Assembly: GCA_037176885.1 (NCBI GenBank)
Contig: JAWWNJ010000068.1
Location: 744,001 to 808,000 of the forward strand
DNA from: Favolaschia claudopus
Lineage: Eukaryota > Basidiomycota > Agaricomycetes > Agaricales > Mycenaceae
Direction: 5' to 3'
DNA: 64,000 nucleotides
The position numbers were made by a program, and so were the translations under genes. Numbering within the stretch: the first letter of the stretch is position 1; the number at the start of each line of letters is the position of its first letter. The notes beneath the pieces were generated by a model. That model had not been told where the DNA came from. It made no database searches and was given only the letters and a program-made list of their open reading frames with translations. This document shows, piece after piece, positions 52,374 to 63,827 of the stretch.

Positions 52374-53085
52374 AGACTGTTCCCGGTCTGCTGGAGCTCC
52401 ATAGTGACAAGAAACCTTCAGAAATGCGTCGTAAACCTCATTCATGGTCTCAACAGCTACTAAATCAAATTTAACCTCACCTGGAGCCTGATTCTGGGCG
52501 CGTCCGAGGTGCTCCGCCTCCCGCAAGGTCCACTGAGTTTTGGGTAGCTTCAACTTTGAGTGCGTGTATCGCTTGAAGGACATAGGTGAACAGATTTCCT
52601 GTCAACCGAAATTGAATGCAGTGTCGGTTGGACGACATGCAATTGATTGACAAGATTGAGGGCGTCAAAGGGGATACACTTGTCGTCCCATTGTCAAGAG
52701 CACCCTAGTTTTCAGAGGATTTCAGAGCGAGCCACGTTGGAAAGGAGAGCGAGAAGCATGTATCAAGTACTATCAACAGCTTGGTCATCATCGGCTTAGC
52801 CAAACAACCGCTCTCGTCCGAATTAGGAAGGAGATAGTTCCGCAGATTCAAGTGAGCCACCCGGACCACAAAGAGCATAGTATCACTCATGCAAGAATCT
52901 CACAAGCATCATCGTTACACTGTACCATCACGAACAATAAACACAGCCGCCTAAGTAATACATAAATTGCTTTGAATATAATTCTAAGTAGGTACATTTA
53001 GCCAACTTGGTGCGAAGAAATCAAAGTCCGAGCTCGAGCTCGTGCAGATTACAATTATACTTTTTTTTTCGAATCTAAATCATGC
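52374..53085. other. Non-coding region between the triplicated element and cluster member 2
   Basis: No gene is supported. A segment at about 52797-52900 reappears in diverged form at about 54898-54990. Poly-T is at 53058-53068. Confidence 0.4.
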
Positions 53086-53839
53086 TCACGGCGACGAGAG
53101 AGCCTCTGCGGGGCCGTTTTTCTCAATGACCATGGGATCACCTCCCCGAATGTCCGGAGAAACTTTGGTATCGACTCGCGAGAGACTCCATGCAGGGAGT
53201 CCTGCAGGAAGCTCGCCAGTCCCCGCCTCACGAACAACATCTGCAATTTCTGCGTGCGTGCGTTCCCATTCTCGTCGATCGCGCGCCCGTCTTCGGCGCT
53301 TATAAAGCATATATGCAACACCACAGAGGACGAGGAACAGAACTGGGACGAGGACACCGGCAATAATGCGAGCGAGGTTGTTTTGCTTCGTACCGGATGA
53401 ACGCTGTGAATCTGATGCTGATGCCGACGGGAGAATGACTGAAGTGAGAGAGGTAGGGATGTCTGTGTTATCTGGCGAGGAGGACGACACGAGCGTCACA
53501 GATGTGTCTGATGATTCTGACATAGCTTGGCCCTCGGTGACAGACACCCGCGAAACAGAGAGAGTAGGTTCGGTGGGCAATGAAGGCGTACTAGTCGATG
53601 AGGGTACAGGAGGGAGGTTCGTTGAATCGGACGCGGCAGAGTTTTGAGTGCTTGGGTCGGGATTGGTCTCGCTCGTAGTCGCCGTTCCAGTATGCTGGAA
53701 ACTACAATCGCCGGAAATGAAGAATAGAGGCGATTAGAATCGGGCAGCACAACATATGTCAGACTCACTGGTTTACTTTTTCAGAGCTGTGGTGTGCCGA
53801 AATCCAAGAGACGATAGCACCGACAACTTTCTTCAAATC
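53086..53839 (-). CDS. Single-pass membrane protein (cluster member 2), 5' end unresolved
   Basis: The last exon (53701-53086) encodes a Ser/Thr-rich stalk, a transmembrane helix (ARIIAGVLVPVLFLVLCGVA) and the tail YKRRRRARDRREWERTHAEI followed by a short acidic end. A 67-bp intron (53702-53768) joins in phase to an upstream piece with VVGAIVSWISAHHSSEKVNH. Before that an in-frame stop is met and no start codon is available, so a further exon is needed or the gene is broken at its 5' end. The stalk and tail are otherwise intact and close to member 3 at 55274. Confidence 0.6.
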
Positions 53840-55273
53840 CCGCTTTTCATGTTCAGAGACATGTCGGGTCAAGCCTGTCGTTTAGCACATATTCCTCTCG
53901 CGATAGAGTTCGAGAATGTGGCGAACTTTGCTGCCCAACACGAGTAGAGGAAGGAGCGGTTACAAGGCAAAGGGCAAGGGTGTCTATTCGGATTTGTACA
54001 AACATCTTCGTTCGAAGGCTCTGTTCAACATCTTCCGGTTTGAATCAATCGTCAAGAAGGCGGAGTCCGTCTCTACCAGCGGGACTTGATCAACCTAGAT
54101 GATCATTACATCTCGCGTCCGACCAAAATAGGTTCTTGTAACGGCCTAAATTTACAGAGAGTGCAAATCGGGCCTTGCACATCACTCTCATACCTGACCG
54201 AGTGTCCCTCAGGACGCATGTACCCCGGTCAGCACTCGTTACGAGGGCGTCTATCAACAGGGTTAAGCTGAGTAAGAATTCACACAGCTATATACACTGT
54301 TGCCAATTGAATGAACTTACAAGAAGTGAGATGCGTCGCAATCGACTCAAAAGAGAAACACGATGGTTCAGAGGCTATTTTCAAATTTCCGACATGCTCT
54401 TGAAGAGTCGATCGGCGTCCGAATTCCCCTTGAAGAGTCGATCGGCGTCCGAATTCCCCGTGAATCGCCATGCTCCAGTAATTGACTAATAGTGTTTCCG
54501 ATGAAAGGTAGTGCCGCTGACCCGCGTGTTAGACCGACTCAGTGGACAATACATCCTCAGCCTGAGGGCTGCGACGAATCGAGTCAAATTGGCTATGATA
54601 TTGGCATCGCTTTTCCATAAGACGCGCCGAGACTAAATCCAAGGGCCGAGGAAAGGCCTGCTTCTCAGCTGGAATGGCTGCGACCGAAAGAGGACTGCGG
54701 GTGCCAGTGTAAGATCTTGGATGATGAAGCTTCGATGAAGCCCGAATCATGACATTCACGGGCGCGGTAGCGGAGGGCAATGTAGCAATAGCAGCAGGAA
54801 CCTACTGTGGCTGAGCGCTCTGAGCACTCACAAGCTTAGATCCAAGACTTCACGAGCTTCACAGATTTGAGCAGTTGGGAGAAGGAGGTCCGAAACACAG
54901 CCAAACAACCGCTCTCGTCCCAATTAGGAAGGCGACAGAGCCTTCAATTGGGCCGCACTGACCATGAGTATAACAGAGCAAGAATATCATCGACCGTCCG
55001 GCGGTCCGTATACCGGAAATACTCTGTCGGACTGGCCACTGGCCCGCTAGTAGATATTGCGGTCGATCTTTTTTATTTTAGTCGGATTTCAAGCAGTCAG
55101 ACCGAATGCGATTCACTTTTTGAATTCAGTGTGCAACGATCGCTCAACGCAAGCGTCTAATACATTATAATACAGCTGATAAACGCAACTTAATGCGAAA
55201 GTACTTGAAAAACGAAGTGGTAGGCGTGCGTACTGTCTCCGCAGGAGTGGGTATAAATGAATTCATCTCCAAC
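53840..55273. other. Non-coding stretch inside the membrane-protein cluster
   Basis: About 1.4 kb with no supported gene. It holds a 30-bp tandem duplication (54399-54458) and a copy of a short dispersed repeat (54898-54990). Confidence 0.4.
54399..54458. repeat. 30-bp direct tandem duplication
   Basis: Two identical adjacent copies of a 30-base unit that begins CTTGAAGAGTCGATCGGCGT. No further copies. Confidence 0.9.
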
Positions 55274-56293
55274 TTAGATACTTGTGCTCGAACGCGACGA
55301 GAGCACCTCCCCGCCGTGTTTATCGAACAATGCGGCCTTCTCGCCGCCGCCATAGTCTGGGGGTGCCTTCACGTCCACGCGCGCCATACTCCACGGAGCC
55401 ACCGCCGACGGAACCTCGCCGTGCATCTCACGGACGGCGTCCGCAATTTCTGCATGGGTCCGCTCCCATTCGCGCCTGTCTCGTGCGCGTCGACGGCGTT
55501 TGTGGATGATGAATGCGGTGGCGCAGAGGGCAAGGAGGAAGAGGGGAACGAGGACGCCTGCAATGATGCTGGCAGTCTTGTTTTTGTGCCTGGAGGCGGC
55601 AGCAATGGGAGACTGCGGCGTGGACACCGGAGGTATTTCGGAACTCGATGACGGGGAATAGGTGACAGTGTCGCCGTCAGAGCCCTGGCTTGGAGCTCGG
55701 ATTGTTGTAAGCGATGGGGTTGAAGATTGGAGCAAGGCAGTCTCGGACGGGCCCAGTCTTGGGTTACCGCTCGGAGTGGTGGATTCATGCGATGGTGACG
55801 TAGAGGCTTCAGTGCTTGTGAAAGTAGACTGAGTTAAGGATGGAATAGGAATAGCGGGCGGCGGGGACGGAGGGGGAGATATCGTTGGAGGATTGGGAGG
55901 GCTCTTAGTCAGAGCGGTAGTGGGATCTGCTGGAGGTGTCTGGACATCCGCGTCAATGAAAGAGATGGTCTTGTATTGAGGATCCCTGCGTTTTTATCAG
56001 TCGTAGTTTGCATAGTTTGCATGGTACTGCCGGCACTAAAACCTACGGGAACTCTGTGCTTCCTGTCGCTGTAAACCAGGAGAAGACAGAGTGCGGCATG
56101 ACGATAGTCCGGGGGTTGGATCTGCAGGTGCATCGGGAAGTGCTAAAGCGAATGCGAAATTGAGCTGTGCTTACTGGAGTGTAGCGAATCCCGTGGCGGA
56201 TGCCCAGGACCGCACATATTCAGGGACTGAAGGAGGCCAGGTAAATCCTTTTCCAGCGCTGCGTCGATGCTCGATAGGAAGAACAGAATCCAT
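55274..56293 (-). CDS. Single-pass membrane protein (cluster member 3, 308 aa)
   Basis: Three exons, 56293-56175, 56142-56047 and 55985-55274, join in phase to 309 codons with the stop. The introns are only 32 and 61 bp; the 32-bp one is very short for a fungus and is a weak point. The N-terminus (MDSVLPIEHRRSAGKGFTWP) is not a signal peptide. Exon 3 opens DPQYKTISFIDADV, followed by a P/S/T stalk, the helix ASIIAGVLVPLFLLALCATA and the tail HKRRRRARDRREWERTHAEI. The 5' two exons and the promoter are almost repeated in member 4 (57516-58233), so both introns are conserved in the pair. Confidence 0.65.
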
Positions 56294-57515
56294 GTTCGAC
56301 TGTCTGAGCTGAAGCCAGAGGAATGAAGCTAGAGTTCAAACAGACAACATTCGAAAAGGCGCGGCAAAACAATGTTGCAGCAAAGTGCAGCACAAAGGAG
56401 GGTGGTGGAAGTGGAAGGCAGGAAAGACGTTGCTCTCGATGATCACTTTTCATTCAAGTGCTATGCCTGTCTGCCGGTCAACCGATGGGAAACTGCCGCC
56501 TCAATCTGTCGGGATGTTATCAATGAAGTCGACTTTCATCACTGCATCTTACGAACAGCCCAGATGCTATCATGAAACAGCCTATATTTGCAGATCCGTG
56601 TACATTGTGCCCGTACGCTGGGAGCAAGGAAGGCTATAGCTAGCCAGAACTATCCCAAGTGCCAGCAAACGTTCTTGTATTCGGGACGATGCCATCGTTT
56701 CCGGTCGTCACGGATGCTCTTTGATAGAGAGAGGCTGAGGCTGAGATCTTGTTCACAGGTAGTGCTTGCTTCGAGATATCAAGCAGAGGTGCACAAAGAT
56801 GACTGCTGATATCCGAATCGACCAGTGAGCGCAGTTACTAGTCTGGGGCGTGTCTTCAACAAGTTTTGCGAATCAATCGCATCCCGATACTACATAGAGT
56901 AAGGACAGCCATGATCTATCAAAGATGGCGAGGAGGGATGTGCGGGAGTTTGGCGGAAACCTATATTTACGGGTTCCGCGAACCAGGATTCGATGAACTG
57001 TCAGACTGACCAGAAAGGCTTCAAACCTCGCACTGAGTGGTGGCACATACAAATTGGATTCCAAGGACTTGAAGAAGAAAACAGCTTTGGCTCATGAGAG
57101 ACTGTCATGTTGACCTTGATAACCGTACTACTCTTCAAGTCTCAATCGTAAGTGACTTGGGTCTCGCTGAATGGTCGAGATGGTGAAGAGTTTGGGGGCG
57201 TTTTTTTTTCCGAATGCCGAGTTGCCGATAATTCTGATGGCGCATTTAGATCCTTTTCTTCAATTAATCTTCAGCGATTGCACACCGACTGCTAGCAGTT
57301 CCGGCGTATTCCAAGTCTGCGTGAAAATGTTCAAGTAAACTACACAATGCTGATACACTAAGGTCGGCACTACCCAATTGAAGAGATTCGGACAAGCTCA
57401 GGGGAGTAAGTACTTTGCCAGCCCTCGATTCAGAAGCCTTTCAAAATGAAGGATATGAAATGGGAGTGGTGGGCTTTGAGCCGCTTTGGGGGCTGACAGC
57501 CACTTTGCGCAAACA
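56294..57515. other. Promoter region of member 3 and spacer
   Basis: The first 300 bases upstream of the start are repeated upstream of member 4 at 58234-58540, and a third diverged piece is near 58545-58640. No other gene is supported. A poly-T run is at about 57200. Confidence 0.5.
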
Positions 57516-58233
57516 TTATAGCTTCAAGAAAGTGCCAGTTTCGCCAAAAGATTCCCGTTGCTCCTTGGCGCGCTGGCGACGCTTGTAATATCTGAAGGCA
57601 CCGGCGCAGATCGCAATGAAGACGAGAGCAGCAATTATACCAGCTGCAATTGATCCCGCTTCATCCCTGCCCCGGCTGTTGACCGCCACGGTAGCGGACG
57701 CGGTCGGTGATCTAAGAGTGGAACTACTCGATGGTGATGGATATTCAGTGCCCGTGGAAGTAGACTGAGCTGGGGGTGGTAGGACAGAAGGAGAGGGCGA
57801 TTGAGACGACGGTGAAAACGTCGCTGGAGGATCAGGCAGATCGTTACTCAGAGCTGTAGTGGTAGGAGCGTAACCTGTTTGAGGTGTTTGCGCATCTGCG
57901 TCAATGAAAGAGATGGTCTTGTATTGAGGGTCCCTGCATTCTTGTCAGCCGTAGTTCGAATCGAACAACCTGTGACTAAGACCTACGGGAACTCTGTGCT
58001 TCCGGTCGCTGTAAACCAGGAGAAGACGGAGTGCGGCATGGCGATAGTCCGGGGGTTGGATCTGCAGGTGCATCGGGAAGTGCTAAAGCGAATGCGAAAT
58101 TGAGTTGTGCTTACTGGAGTGTAGCGAATCCCGTGGCGGATGCCCAGGACCGCACATATTCAGGGACTGAAGGTGGCCAGGTAAATCCTTTTCCAGCGCT
58201 GCGTCGATGCCCGGTAGGAAGAACAGGATTCAT
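57516..58233 (-). CDS. Short single-pass membrane protein (cluster member 4, 210 aa), tail-truncated paralogue
   Basis: Three exons, 58233-58115, 58082-57987 and 57933-57516, with the same exon sizes for exons 1 and 2 (119 and 96 bp) as member 3. They join in phase to 211 codons with the stop. The start reads MNPVLPTGHRRSAGKGFTWP and exon 3 opens DPQYKTISFIDADA. The stalk is shorter and the helix (IAAGIIAALVFIAICAGAFR) is followed by YYKRRQRAKEQRESFGETGT and an early end (FLKL), without the REWERTHAEIAD segment of its sisters. The gene therefore combines a recently duplicated 5' half with a divergent 3' half. Confidence 0.65.
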
Positions 58234-59424
58234 GTTCGACTATCTGAGCTGAATCTAAAGGAATGAAACTCTTGCAAGCGCAGGAAAAAAATGTCGCAGC
58301 AAAGGGCAACACAAGTACGGTGGTGGAAGGTGAAAGGCAAGAAAGATGTGGCTCTCGATTATCACTTTGCCTTCAAGTGCTCTGCTCATCTGCCAAGTAA
58401 ACCCCAAGTCAATCGATGGGAAGTCCCCGCCTCGAGCTGTGGCGAATGAAGTCAACTTGCATCATGATTCACTGCATCTTACCAAACCAAGATGATATCC
58501 CGAAACAGCTTAAATTTGTAGCGCGAGCAGTTGGAGTATACTCAAACAGTCGAAAAAAAGGTCGCTGCACAGCGCAACAAGGAAAGTGGTAGAAGGGAGA
58601 GCTGAGAAGAACGTGGACGGGAAACGAACTGTGCTCCGCATCTTTGTCAATGAGCAGTCAATCCATCGAGCCGCCGTTGTTCCGTCTGAGGTTATAAATG
58701 CAGCAGCGGCCTGAATAGTTTCAAATCAAAAGCAACACCACTGCCCTCAGCCTCAGCATAGAGCAACGTTCGGAGGGGTCGAGATGGGAGGCATAGGCCC
58801 TACAGATAGTGTTGAGTCAGTGCTCGTCGAATTGTAAAGAAAGAGAACGACATACAAAGTACATCGCTTCGGACAGCGAATTGAGGGTAGCTGCGCCAGC
58901 AATGGGACAGAGTTCATCTCGATGTATTCCCACTTGATGATCTTTTATGACGAACAAGCGCGGGAGAGTTCTTTCCGTTACTGGTTGTGGAGGAGTCTCA
59001 AATTTAGGCGCCTGAATTTAGACGGCAGAGTCCAAGTTAAGAGGGCGAGATTCTTGCGTTCTAGTACAGCTCGAGCTATTCGAGGAACGTGAGATCAATG
59101 ATAGATGGATGAGAAGGATGGAGGATGGGAAGATTATGCATGCGCAGGAAGAGTGAAAAAAAAGGTGAACGATTCTGCGAATCAAGATGGAGGTTACCAG
59201 CAAGAGACTTCTCGATCGGGAAAAACCACGCACAAATAGTCGGAACGGAGGACTCGGTACTTGTATACACTTGCTAATGGTACAACAGAGTCATTTAGAC
59301 GGAATCTGATAGTTCCGCATCACCGTATCAAATACGAGAAGACCGAAGTCAAGGAGGTGTTACATTGCCAACGAACGTACGGACTTGCGCCATGGGTAAC
59401 CCGAACGCGGACAAGGAGTTACCT
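58234..59424. other. Promoter region of member 4 and spacer
   Basis: Repeats the upstream sequence of member 3 for about 300 bases, including GGTGGTGGAAG and a TCTCGAT word. No gene is supported in the remainder. Confidence 0.45.
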
Positions 59425-60545
59425 CTAGCGTGATACATGCCGCATCCCGTCATCCGCGTAATGGGCAACCCCATCATCGTCGAACTGGATCGAAGCCGAG
59501 CTAGCGCGACGTGACTGGGGCTCAGGGTCGGGCTGTGTCGGGAACGGAGTATACACCATCTGCTGAGACAATGTAGGCGAGTGTGCTGCCCGCAAGGTCG
59601 GCGAATGCACAGCGCGGAAGATGGGTACTTGCGCAGGGTACTCCGCCGACGTGTGGGCAAGAGGCTCATCCCTGAAGGGGTCCGTGACGGTGTCGCCGCT
59701 ACTTTTGCCCGATACGTGATAGTTGCTCCACCCACCCGAGCCGCCCGGGGTCATACTCCTGCCTGCGGTAACGGGGACAGGGCTGACAACCTGACGGACG
59801 GCGTCTGCGATGGACTCGTGAGTGAGCTCCCACTCTCGACGATCCCGCGCACGCTGCCGACGCTTGTAGACGAGGAAGGTAATGAACGCGAGGATAATCA
59901 CGCAGACGGGGGCGATAACGCCAGCGATGATTGCGACGTGGTTGTTAGTATGACTGGATAGTAGTGCATTTGCGGCGTTGGTCTGAACCGGCGGGGACGA
60001 AGAAGGAGGGCTATCCTGAGGGGTGAAGGTGTCTGAGGGGCTCAGAGGAGTAAAGTCGGTTGGAGTGGACGAGGCACTGCTGGTGCTGGGAGATGTCCCG
60101 TCGTCCGCTGAAGATGAAGAGCGAGTCTTGGTTGACGTTAATGTCTCGGATGCCTGGCTGGAATTTTCCGCAGTAGAGGAAGGGTTGGTGCGAGGAGTAG
60201 AACTTTTGGCCTGGACGGTGGAAGACGAAGGAGGCGATCTGGAATGGTATGAGTCCTTCTGAATAGTGATCCCAAGCATACTGCGCACCGAGAAGACGAG
60301 GGGCCGGTAGTACCCGAAGAAACAGAGCTCGGGGTAAGAGAAGATTCACTAGGAGGAGCAGGCGGCGGCGGCGGAGGAGGAGGAGGAGGACTCGGAGGAG
60401 CAGGAGGAGAGTTAGGTTGTCCGCTCCCTCCCTGCCCCTCTTGCGAGCCGCCGCCAGAATCACCGGCGAATGCTGAAGACGCGACGAAAAGGACCAAGTA
60501 AAATTTCAAAACGAATGCAAGGAGGCGTCCAGATCCCTGCCTCAT
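59425..60545 (-). CDS. Single-pass membrane protein with signal peptide (cluster member 5, 356 aa)
   Basis: Exons 60545-60289 and 60238-59425, with a 50-bp intron (GTGCGC to CAG), join in phase (SSSRSPPSSS). A clear signal peptide opens the protein (LLAFVLKFYLVLFVASSAFA). A G/Q/S-rich part, a polyproline run and a long Ser/Thr stalk follow, then the helix VAIIAGVIAPVCVIILAFIT and the tail YKRRQRARDRREWELTHESI, with a cytosolic part of about 120 residues containing two related HSPTL words. The signal peptide supports a type I membrane topology for the whole cluster. Confidence 0.82.
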
Positions 60546-61242
60546 ATCCGCAACGACCTAGCGCAGGGCCTGCAATGACAATAGAGTAGTAAGTAAGGAA
60601 CTGGCCAAGTCACCGTAGAGCAGAAATAAGGCAGTGGAAGCGACGAGAATACGCACTGCGCTGACGGTCGGGTTGTGAATGGATGGGGACGAGATGGATG
60701 GGGCCTGTGACGCGCCCCAGTTAGACTGGATGGAATTATATGGAACGCGTCGCGCGGTACTTACCGATGTGATGTGTGAGAGGATCATGGCAGCGCATAT
60801 CATAATCACAGATTCTCGAGGATCAGCTCGCGCGCGCACATGCATTGGATGCGAGGTTGAGCGAATCCCGCGTCTTCCATAGGAAGTCGTCATATGAGGT
60901 CGACAACTGTGCGCGAGCGAGGGGACGCTCTTCCATAGACGGACACCGAGACGTGGACTTCGGGCGGGAAAGCGCTGTGTGAGGAGAACGAAACACTCAG
61001 TTCCGAACAGCAAACACAAGAACTACACAAGATCGCGCAATCCTTGATGTGTGATTGAAAGAAGGAGTCAATCATGACAGCTGATCGGAAGATATTGACT
61101 ATATTTCTTCGACACACCTCTCCCGCTTTCTCCCGCCTTGCAAAACCCTTCAGAACACGGAACACCAGAGTCTACCATGGGCAGCTGCGACATTGTATAG
61201 GTCGGACTTGAGAAGATACAACGCGGAAACAGAATCCAGCTG
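60546..61242. other. Intergenic region between members 5 and 6
   Basis: About 700 bases. No gene, RNA or repeat is supported. It should contain the promoter of member 5. Confidence 0.4.
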
Positions 61243-62265
61243 TTACACTGCGTAAGAAGCATTCGGAATCGAATCAGGGACAACGGGAAGAGGGTGCAAA
61301 CGCGACGCCGGACGCGACTCCAGCGCCGGTTCGTCATGCAGCGGAGACTCCGAGTGAAAGCCTGGTACGTTGTGATAATCATGTCCGGTCTCCGAATGTC
61401 CTGCATCGGAGACAACAACGTCCAGCATTGACGGTGGCGCATTCAATCCCATCTCAGAACGGGCATCATCATCATCTCGCTTCTCCTCGCCCCGCAAATA
61501 CGCGTCCGACGCATTCCAGTCTTCCCCGCTCACATATGTGACCCGAGAACGCTGCTGCTTTGGAGGGATCGTGGTCCGTCGTCCGAACGGCCATTGCCAA
61601 AATCCACCGCGGTCCTCGACCTCCGGCAGCCGGCTCCCTTCCCAGTCTTTCTTGTCTCGGACGCGCCGCCGGCGTCGGAGGACGGCGATGGCAATGATAC
61701 ATGCTAGGAGGGCAGCGGCGACAGCGGGGAGGAGTATCTCGACGAGTTTCCTCCACTCGAATGAATGAGATTGAGCGGCGGGGGGAGGCGGAGGTGGGGT
61801 CGAGACGGAAGCCAGGCCGGGATCTGCAGGGGTTGGTGACGGTGGGATGGGGGTTGTGGTACTTGAGGAAGCTATCGGCGATGCCGAAGAGAGAGAGGAG
61901 GAGTAGGATGCGTCTTGAGACGACTGCAAAAGAGGCTGATCGCTCGAAGCGTGAGCCGCATTCAAAAAGGTCTGAATCTCGAGAGAGTTTGTAGTGGTTG
62001 TCGACCTCGACGAAGGTGAGATGGTGGCTGGCGTAGATCGCGATCTGAAACCGCCATGTCAGTCTCAGTCCCATTTCGAAACAAAGGAAGCGTACATAGT
62101 GGACGTGGAGGCAGTCGACGAATGACTGGAACGACTAGCAGACGAATAACTCGGACTTCGATGTGGTGGAAACTGCGCATGATGCCCGCCGAGGAACTGA
62201 GGAGTGGCCGTTGAGGGGATTGCTAGTGTACAGAGGAGGACCAGTGGATAGAGGTGATGTCGCAT
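61243..62265 (-). CDS. Single-pass membrane protein with signal peptide (cluster member 6, 323 aa)
   Basis: Exons 62265-62096 and 62044-61243 join in phase across a 51-bp intron (STISRSTPAT). The N-terminus MRHHLYPLVLLCTLAIPSTA is a signal peptide. An H/S/T-rich stalk ends in polyproline; the helix LVEILLPAVAAALLACIIAI is followed by LRRRRRVRDKKDWEGSRLPE and a tail of about 150 residues. The tail core (RRRRRVRDKKDWE) is a diverged form of the RARDRREWE motif of the other members, so this is the most distant one of the six. No break. Confidence 0.8.
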
Positions 62266-63338
62266 CCTTCGGTGTCTGCCCCCCACCTGTAGATCGTGGT
62301 CAAACTGAAAGCTACAGCCCGTACAACAAGACGCACTTCAGGGTTGGTGGAAAGAGCTCACCAAGGCTTGCCTCTCTCCTGCGAAGCAGAGATCATGATA
62401 CGGTGATCGACGACAGAAGTTGAGAAGAAGGACACGATAACGCGTATGTACAGGTATGTACAGTCTTCCGGATAGCGTGATAGTCGAAGAAGAAGAAGAC
62501 ACATGACTTGGCAAAGACATCGCTCGTGGTCTTGATGATAGAACTCGCGAAGGTGTCAGACGGTCACCGACGAGTTCCGGTGAGCTCTCTTGTGCTTCAA
62601 TACAGAAGCTTCACACTTCGGTTGGAGGGCATGTAGCCCGGCATAGATGTTCTGGCTGACCGCTGGCGAACTGGTGAGCGCTACTCAAAAACATAGGAAA
62701 ATTCTAGAATACCTGGATACGTGAAATTTGCAATACGAAGGGGAGCAGCAATCTCGGGGTACGACAGCGGTATGCGGAGCCATGGGACACTCGCAGTACG
62801 GGCAGGCTACATTTAACCACGCGTGAATCTCGACTCGCAAGCTACGAAGCCGCGTTGCTCTTTGCCTAAGCGAAACAGCGCACAGAACTCCAACGCGCAC
62901 TGCACATAAACGTCAGCAGCGCACGACGCAGAGAGGCCCTGATCAAGGCTTGAGGCGCTGAGTATCTTTGTTCATTCCTTCAAATTGTATATACCGAGGC
63001 TTGTCGAGACAGATGAGTGCAAACGGTAATGGCGTCGAAAACGGCGAGAATACCTTAAGACGGAAGACGATTTCAACCACCATTTCTATCGGCTTCGGCG
63101 AGCACGCCTTCGAAGGCTTGTAGTTGCGTTTGGGGACGGCGTCGACAGGAAGGGAGTGGGAGAGCGCGGTTAGGTCGCGGGAGTTAGAGGGGAGACGCGG
63201 CGCAGTGGCGTGGCGTGGAGGAAAGAGAGAGCTGCGAGTGGGACGTAGATTGAGGGAAGTGGAGTTGGCGGGATGAGCGGACGTGGCGGCGCGTGGACGC
63301 AGTTGATGGAGGAGGGCGTGGTAGTTGTGTCATGGAAA
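62266..63338. other. Non-coding region
   Basis: About 1.07 kb without a supported gene. The last 250 bases (63100-63320) are GA-rich. They are open in places but show no family features. Confidence 0.4.
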
Positions 63339-63827
63339 TCACATCGCTGAGGAGAAAAAGGGTTGCTCAGGTGGAGCGCTCACAACCGCTAACGGGCTGT
63401 CGCATGGGATGGGTTGCTTGTTCTCGCCGGACTCGGGAGCGGCGATGCCGCACAGCTTCTTTGACCAAGCAAACCAAGCGAAAGATATAACTTGAAAACA
63501 TGTTGCCAGCGCATTTAGCAAGCTGAGTGTAACCTGTCGGGGTTCATTGAGCGGGGAAGACAATGAAGTATGAGCTATACGTACTTCCTCAACAGTGAGG
63601 TGCTGCCCGTACAGCTCATTCGCGTGGTCAGGGACGGCGTAGGTCACTATGTCTTTGCCTGGAGGCCAGCGATGTCTGACTGCCAACCTGGCGAGTTGAA
63701 TGCGGAGGGTGATTTCCTGGTCGGGAGAGATCGACCCAGCGTGAGCGAAGCCGGAGGGAACTGTTGAGACGCTCTCGTGAACAGCTATTGCACGGCGACC
63801 CATGGGGTTCGCGTGGATGGTGGCCAT
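63339..63827 (-). pseudogene. Fragment of a sedolisin (S53 peptidase) propeptide gene, broken
   Basis: The minus strand reads HESVSTVPSGFAHAGSISPD and QEITLRI, then in a shifted frame WQSDIAGLQAKT, then back in the first frame YAVPDHANELYGQHLTVEE. This is the pro-kumamolisin activation domain of secreted S53 serine-carboxyl peptidases (tripeptidyl-peptidase type). Two one-base shifts break it in the middle. A GTACGT donor follows EE (63594), but the sequence after the next acceptor does not continue the family. No catalytic domain (with its SGTSAS-type motif) is present, and no convincing signal peptide. A decayed remnant is the best reading. Confidence 0.6.
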
